Assembly (NCBI GenBank): GCA_902826115.1
Contig: CADEDO010000022.1
Location: 1-41,114, forward strand
Direction of reading: 5' to 3'
From: an uncultured Nitrosomonas sp.
Lineage (GTDB): Bacteria > Pseudomonadota > Gammaproteobacteria > Burkholderiales > Nitrosomonadaceae
DNA length: 41,114 bases
The notes below the pieces were generated by a model that was not told the DNA's origin, ran no database searches, and saw nothing but the letters and a program-made list of their open reading frames with translations. Of this stretch, positions 36,912-41,114 are shown piece after piece (the stretch's first letter is position 1; the number at the start of each line of letters is the position of its first letter). Made by a program: the position numbers and the translations under genes.

Positions 36912-38321
36912 ATGGTGGTAGCTGATGTTTTGAAATTGATTCAAGACAATGAAGTCAAGTTTGTTGATTTACGTTTTACCGATACCAATGGAAAAGAACA
37001 TCATGTAACCGTACCTGCACATACTTTTGATGCGGACAAATTTGAAGATGGGCATCCTTTTGATGGCTCATCAATCGGCGGCTGGAAAAGCATTCAAGCA
37101 TCCGACATGCTGCTGATCCCCGATCCGGACTCTGCCAACATGGACCCCTTCATGGATGAGCCAACACTGCTGATGACCTGCGATGTGGTCGAGCCAGCGG
37201 ATGGCAAAGGCTATAGCCGCGATCCACGTTCGCTAGCCAAGCGTGGTGAAATTTACTTAAAATCGACTGGTATCGGTGATGTGGCTTATTTCGGTCCAGA
37301 ACCTGAATTTTTTATTTTTGACTCGGTCCGTTGGCATACCGACATGTCGGGCTGCTCGGTTAAAATTGAATCAGAAGAAGCAGCTTGGAGTTCGGCGATC
37401 AAATACGAAAGTGGCAATATCGGTCACCGCCCCGCCATAAAAGGCGGCTACTTCCCGGTTCCTCCGGTTGATTCGCTGCAAGACATGCGTTCTGCCATGT
37501 GCCTTACCCTGGAAGAAATGGGTATTGATGTCGAAGTGCACCATCATGAAGTCGCTACCGCAGGTCAATGTGAAATTGGCACACGCTTTAACAGCCTGGT
37601 TAAACGTGCAGATTGGAACCAAATCCTTAAATATGTCATACACAATGTAGCACATTCGTACGGAAAAACGGCAACTTTCATGCCCAAACCGATTGTCGGC
37701 GATGCGGGCTCAGGTATGCATGTGCATCAATCCATCTGGAAAGATGGCAAAAACTTATTTTCTGGAAATGGGTATGCAGGGTTATCAGAAATGGCGCTTT
37801 TTTATATTGGAGGCATCCTCAAACATGCAAAAGCGCTCAATGCCATCTGCAATCCCAGCACCAATTCATACAAACGGTTGGTTGCTGGATTTGAAGCACC
37901 TGTCAATCTTGCTTATTCAGCTAGCAATCGCTCGGCTGCAATTCGCATTCCACATACCAGTAGTCCCAAAGGGCGACGCATCGAAGTACGCTTTCCTGAT
38001 CCAACCGCGAATCCGTATTTAGCATTTACTGCACTAATGATGGCTGGCTTGGATGGTATTCAAAACAAAATACACCCCGGTGATCCGATGGATAAAAATC
38101 TCTATGATCTTCCTCCAGAAGAAGCAGCCAAAGTGCCTAATGCTTGCGCTTCATTAGATGAGGCTTTGGAGTGTTTGGATAAAGATCGTGATTTTCTAGT
38201 TCGTGGTGGCGTATTTACAAATGATGTAATTGATGCTTTTATTCGTCTTAAGATGGATGAAGTTACCTTGCTACGCATGACGACACATCCAGTTGAATTT
38301 GACATGTATTACAGTCTATAG
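36912..38321 (+). CDS. glnA: Glutamine synthetase type I
   Basis: Makes glutamine from glutamate, ammonia and ATP; the main ammonium-assimilation enzyme. The 469 residues match GSI-beta: DGSSIGGWK near residue 52, the metal-binding EPEFFIFD, the ATP-binding [25 protein letters not shown], and the adenylylation tyrosine in NLYDLPPEE, so control by GlnE is expected. GGAGAGAGAAAA precedes the ATG. It is followed on the same strand by two DUF4124 genes after a 243-bp AT-rich gap. Nothing is missing. Confidence 0.98.
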   Translation: MVVADVLKLIQDNEVKFVDLRFTDTNGKEHHVTVPAHTFDADKFEDGHPFDGSSIGGWKSIQASDMLLIPDPDSANMDPFMDEPTLLMTCDVVEPADGKGYSRDPRSLAKRGEIYLKSTGIGDVAYFGPEPEFFIFDSVRWHTDMSGCSVKIESEEAAWSSAIKYESGNIGHRPAIKGGYFPVPPVDSLQDMRSAMCLTLEEMGIDVEVHHHEVATAGQCEIGTRFNSLVKRADWNQILKYVIHNVAHSYGKTATFMPKPIVGDAGSGMHVHQSIWKDGKNLFSGNGYAGLSEMALFYIGGILKHAKALNAICNPSTNSYKRLVAGFEAPVNLAYSASNRSAAIRIPHTSSPKGRRIEVRFPDPTANPYLAFTALMMAGLDGIQNKIHPGDPMDKNLYDLPPEEAAKVPNACASLDEALECLDKDRDFLVRGGVFTNDVIDAFIRLKMDEVTLLRMTTHPVEFDMYYSL

Positions 38322-38564
38322 GCACAAGGTGAACTGAACATCCACCTCATAGAGGTAGTAAAGTTAATACCAGAATACACTCTGTTACAGCAATCAATAA
38401 TTTTCCAGAGACTGATATACAAAGTTAAATTTTTTATATAGAAATACAAAAATTATTTTAATTAAAAGGATTTATTAGTTCTATTTTTTCTTTTCCTTTG
38501 AAAAATTATTGATAAACTAATTCGATTGGTTGCTAATGCTATCAGAAACTTTTCTATACAAAAT

Positions 38565-39008
38565 ATGAAAATAAGCACCTTAATAGTTCTATTAGCTCTA
38601 ATTTTATCGGGTCCCTTATGTAATGCCACAGCAGGCACCGACATATATCAGCATGTTGATAAAGAAGGAAATATTACCTTTACCAATCGTAATATTAAAA
38701 ATGCTCAGAAAATCTCAATTGCATCCTTTTCCAAAAATTCCGAATTAACTCATTCAAAATTATCTTCAAATCCTTCTCATACAAAAGATGCAAAACAAAA
38801 AGAGCGAGATGTTATGCGTCGCCAGATTCTAAAAAAAGAGTTAATTACCGAGGAGAAGCTGCTAAGCGACACACAAAATTTTATCGAACAAATTAGTAAT
38901 AATCCTCAATCAAATAACTCTCAAGAAACTGTCATACAATTAAAAAATAAATTTTTCCTACACCAAAGAAATATAACCGCATTAAAAAAAGAACTCGCTA
39001 AGCTATAA
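38565..39008 (+). CDS. DUF4124 domain protein, exported
   Basis: 147-residue envelope protein. Signal peptide at about residues 1-24 (MKISTLIVLLALILSG...NATA), then the DUF4124 motif TDIYQHVDKEGNITFTN, then a polar linker and a charged, probably coiled-coil end (LKKELAKL). DUF4124 proteins are small periplasmic proteins, common near glnA in betaproteobacteria, with no firm function. I chose the internal ATG because it starts the signal peptide; a TTG 39 bp upstream is possible. The ribosome-binding site is weak. It lies 39 bp before a paralogue. Confidence 0.85.
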   Translation: MKISTLIVLLALILSGPLCNATAGTDIYQHVDKEGNITFTNRNIKNAQKISIASFSKNSELTHSKLSSNPSHTKDAKQKERDVMRRQILKKELITEEKLLSDTQNFIEQISNNPQSNNSQETVIQLKNKFFLHQRNITALKKELAKL

Positions 39009-39047
39009 GTATCTTCTGCAGTGCACAAATGATCAAAAGGGTGAATC

Positions 39048-39506
39048 ATGAGAAAAGCAAATCACTTCCTACTTATCGTTTTAGCTTGTTTGCCATGCAC
39101 AACCCATTCTGGCGTCTACAAACATATCGATGAGCATGGGAATGTAACGTACTCAAATATATCTCTCCCAAATTCAAAAAAAGTTGATCTGCCTCCTATT
39201 GTTGTTGTTCCGTCAGTAGACACTACAGATATTGAGGAAAGACTGGCGACAAGAAGGGAAAATTCCAAAATTGATGAGCAACGTGCATTAATTGAAAATA
39301 AGATATCTGAAGAAGAAAAACACTTGAATGAGATAAAAAATGAATACAAAGATGGTGTTCCTGATCGGCTGGGAAGTGAACGCAACTATCAGAGATACCT
39401 TAATCGAGTCGAACGATTAAAAGAAGAAATAAATGTGCGAGAAAACAATCTGAACGTTTTAAAAAAAGAACTTCAAAATTTACCTGTCAAAACTAAAAGC
39501 AGGTAA
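39048..39506 (+). CDS. DUF4124 domain protein, exported, paralogue
   Basis: 152 residues: a signal peptide (about 1-21, ending THS), DUF4124 motif GVYKHIDEHGNVTYSN, a short Pro/Val-rich linker, and a long charged coiled coil (about 65-145) ending VLKKELQNL. AAGGGTGAATC precedes the ATG. The same layout and closing LKKEL as the gene before it indicate tandem duplication. It is convergent with xthA, with only 2 bp between the stops and no room for a separate terminator. Likely periplasmic; role unknown. Confidence 0.87.
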   Translation: MRKANHFLLIVLACLPCTTHSGVYKHIDEHGNVTYSNISLPNSKKVDLPPIVVVPSVDTTDIEERLATRRENSKIDEQRALIENKISEEEKHLNEIKNEYKDGVPDRLGSERNYQRYLNRVERLKEEINVRENNLNVLKKELQNLPVKTKSR

Positions 39507-39508
39507 TC

Positions 39509-40282
39509 TTATTTAGATAACTCAACCATCACAGGAGCATGATCAGAAGGACGCTCTAATTTACGAGTCGTTTTATCTATCAAACATGTCTTACAATAAC
39601 TCGCAAGTTCGTTGGTCAATAAAATATGATCGATGCGCAACCCTCGATTTAGGCGAAAAGCCATCATACGATAATCCCACCAAGTATAAGATTTTTCGGG
39701 TTGCTCAAATAAACGAAAGCTATCAACTAATCCTAGATGCAGCAATTTACTGAATGCTGCTCTTTCAGGTTGACTGCATAACACCCTCCCCTCCCAATGC
39801 TGTGGATCATAGACGTCGCGATCTTCAGGGGCAATATTAAAATCACCTAATATTGCTAGCTTTGGATACTGTTTTATTTCTTCCTGCAGCCAATCACTCA
39901 AAGCTGGCAACCACTTTAATTTATAAATATATTTCTCAGACTCAACAGTATCACCGTTAGGAACATAAATAGAAATAACCCTTACATCATCATATGTGGC
40001 GGCAACCACCCTCTTCTGATCATCTAAAAATCCCGGTATGGCAGTTATTATCTCAGCGCCTTTCTGCTTACTGAGTATGGCAACACCGTTATATGTTTTC
40101 TGTCCAATAAAAACTGATTGATAACCAACTGCTGCAATTTCTTTCTCCGGGAAATTCTCATCTTGCAGTTTTGTTTCCTGCAAACACAGCACATCAGGCC
40201 GATTAATATCTAACCAATCAATAACTTGTGGAAGCCTCACTTTAAGAGAGTTTACGTTCCAAGTTGCTAATTTCATATCCAT
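39509..40282 (-). CDS. xthA: Exodeoxyribonuclease III
   Basis: AP endonuclease and 3'-5' exonuclease of base-excision repair. The 257 residues have the exonuclease III catalytic segments: ATWNVNSLK, CLQETKLQ (metal-binding Glu), ILGDFNIAPEDRD, and the C-terminal catalytic SDHAPVMVEL, with WWDYRMMAF in between. The ATG directly abuts the stop of the upstream esterase gene, so the two are coupled; an ATG two codons later gives the usual MKLATWN start. Full length and intact. Confidence 0.96.
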   Translation of the reverse strand: MDMKLATWNVNSLKVRLPQVIDWLDINRPDVLCLQETKLQDENFPEKEIAAVGYQSVFIGQKTYNGVAILSKQKGAEIITAIPGFLDDQKRVVAATYDDVRVISIYVPNGDTVESEKYIYKLKWLPALSDWLQEEIKQYPKLAILGDFNIAPEDRDVYDPQHWEGRVLCSQPERAAFSKLLHLGLVDSFRLFEQPEKSYTWWDYRMMAFRLNRGLRIDHILLTNELASYCKTCLIDKTTRKLERPSDHAPVMVELSK

Positions 40283-40990
40283 CTAATAATTCATTATGCA
40301 ATTTAACCAATGACTGATATCTGCTATCTCTTGTTTGCATACCGTATGTTCCATAGGGTATTCATGCCATTCGAGTAAGTAGTCTGCAGTTGTTAACACC
40401 TTTCTGGAAGAAAGTGCATGTGATATAGGTATCACAAGATCATACACTCCGTGTGCCATAAAAATTGGTATAGATGCGTTAGCAGCACTTGCTTCACCGG
40501 AAAATGTTTTTGCAAGAGGTAAATAACATGAGAGCGCTATGATTCCAGCAAGTTGATTAATTTGTCGAAGCCCAACTTGCAATGCCATAGCACCACCTTG
40601 TGAGAATCCAGCCAAAAATATATGTTTCGAATCTATACCACGCTGTATCTCTCGTTCAATTAAAGCATCCAGAGCTTTCTGTGAGCAATGGATACCTGAC
40701 TCATCTTGATAACTATTAAAATCTGGATGAAAAATGTCATACCATGCGCGCATGGTATAGCCATTATTTATGCTTATCGGGCGTTTGGGTGCATGGGGGA
40801 AAATAAAACGAATATGTTTTTCTGGTGATAGTTCGAATTCCTGAACTATCGGTACAAAATCATTCCCATCTGCTCCTAAGCCATGCATCCATACAATTGT
40901 ATAAATAGGGCGCTTACCTGTTTCAATTTCAATAGCAGGTAATAAATCAATTGGTTCGATCTTCATATCATTAGAAAAAGTACTTAGCAT
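40283..40990 (-). CDS. Alpha/beta-hydrolase, carboxylesterase/phospholipase family
   Basis: 235-residue soluble hydrolase of the bacterial carboxylesterase (EstB/acyl-protein-thioesterase-like) family. The oxyanion-hole segment VWMHGLGADGNDF is near residue 33, the nucleophile lies in AGFSQGGAMAL, the acid in HGVYDLVIP, and the His in YPMEHTV; all three catalytic residues are present. The substrate is unknown but small acyl or phospholipid esters are usual. It is transcribed with xthA, whose ATG touches its stop codon. A TATAAT (41041-41046, minus strand) about 50 bp upstream is a candidate promoter. The start may be the ATG eight codons further in. Confidence 0.93.
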   Translation of the reverse strand: MLSTFSNDMKIEPIDLLPAIEIETGKRPIYTIVWMHGLGADGNDFVPIVQEFELSPEKHIRFIFPHAPKRPISINNGYTMRAWYDIFHPDFNSYQDESGIHCSQKALDALIEREIQRGIDSKHIFLAGFSQGGAMALQVGLRQINQLAGIIALSCYLPLAKTFSGEASAANASIPIFMAHGVYDLVIPISHALSSRKVLTTADYLLEWHEYPMEHTVCKQEIADISHWLNCIMNY

Positions 40991-41064
40991 CTACATTTAT
41001 GTGAAAACACAAATCCATTTAGTAGTAATCTAGCTAAATCATTATACTTTTTCTTTTATCTCAT

Positions 41065-41109
41065 AAAAAAACCGGTACACCGGCTGTCTTTCGACAGTGG
41101 TGTACCGGT
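41065..41109 (-). terminator. Terminator of a minus-strand gene beyond the right edge
   Basis: A two-tier hairpin: outer stem ACCGGTACACC/GGTGTACCGGT (11 bp), inner stem CTGTC/GACAG with loop TTTC. On the minus strand it is followed by TTTTTT. It would end a transcript entering from the right, upstream of the esterase gene. Confidence 0.88.
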
Positions 41110-41114
41110 GTTAA

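Overview
The window looks like chromosomal DNA of a betaproteobacterium, most likely an ammonia oxidiser of the Nitrosomonas group or a close relative. I base this on the tig-clpP-clpX-lon block, CIRCE-controlled groESL, a hopanoid-type RND transporter, two PEP-CTERM proteins, GSI-type glnA followed by DUF4124 proteins, and the moderate-to-low GC with AT-rich spacers. The genus is an inference; no rRNA or ammonia-oxidation gene is present to settle it.

Layout. 1-1131: debris of two insertion sequences (an IS5-type transposase 3' fragment and a frameshifted IS3-type transposase remnant). 1132-7031: protein quality-control block on the minus strand, transcribed tig, clpP, clpX, lon. 7132-10349: tRNA-Leu(TAG), an SDR protein lacking its usual catalytic Tyr, and groES-groEL with a CIRCE operator over a sigma-70 promoter. 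10654-12193: mnmA and a NudJ-type Nudix hydrolase, overlapping. 12576-17646: DedA membrane protein, HpnN-like RND transporter, and a convergent amino acid permease. 17783-19013: a divergent HxlR regulator / GST-like pair with two matching inverted repeats between them. 19059-22078: a lipoprotein with one CxxCH motif and a secreted RNase T2.

22414-28022 (minus strand) is the most interesting part: a compact five-gene operon of DUF2064-type transferase, GT2 glycosyltransferase, ArsM-type arsenite methyltransferase, radical SAM enzyme, and a VTT-membrane/FAD-disulfide-reductase fusion. The two transferase families and ArsM are those known from arsenosugar clusters, but the radical SAM protein does not look like classical ArsS. 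Divergently, 28234-31514 encodes OvoA (with its methyltransferase domain) and a MalY/PatB-type C-S lyase, which together can account for ovothiol A synthesis. Organoarsenic chemistry and a low-molecular-weight thiol pathway thus sit back to back.

31515-34364 is AT-rich and carries two PEP-CTERM surface proteins (one with DUF4114), a 3 x 23-bp tandem repeat directly upstream of the second, and a 58-residue lipoprotein that is easily missed. 34711-40990 returns to housekeeping functions: recQ, glnA, two DUF4124 envelope proteins, exonuclease III and an alpha/beta-hydrolase. The window ends in a terminator belonging to a minus-strand gene beyond the right edge.
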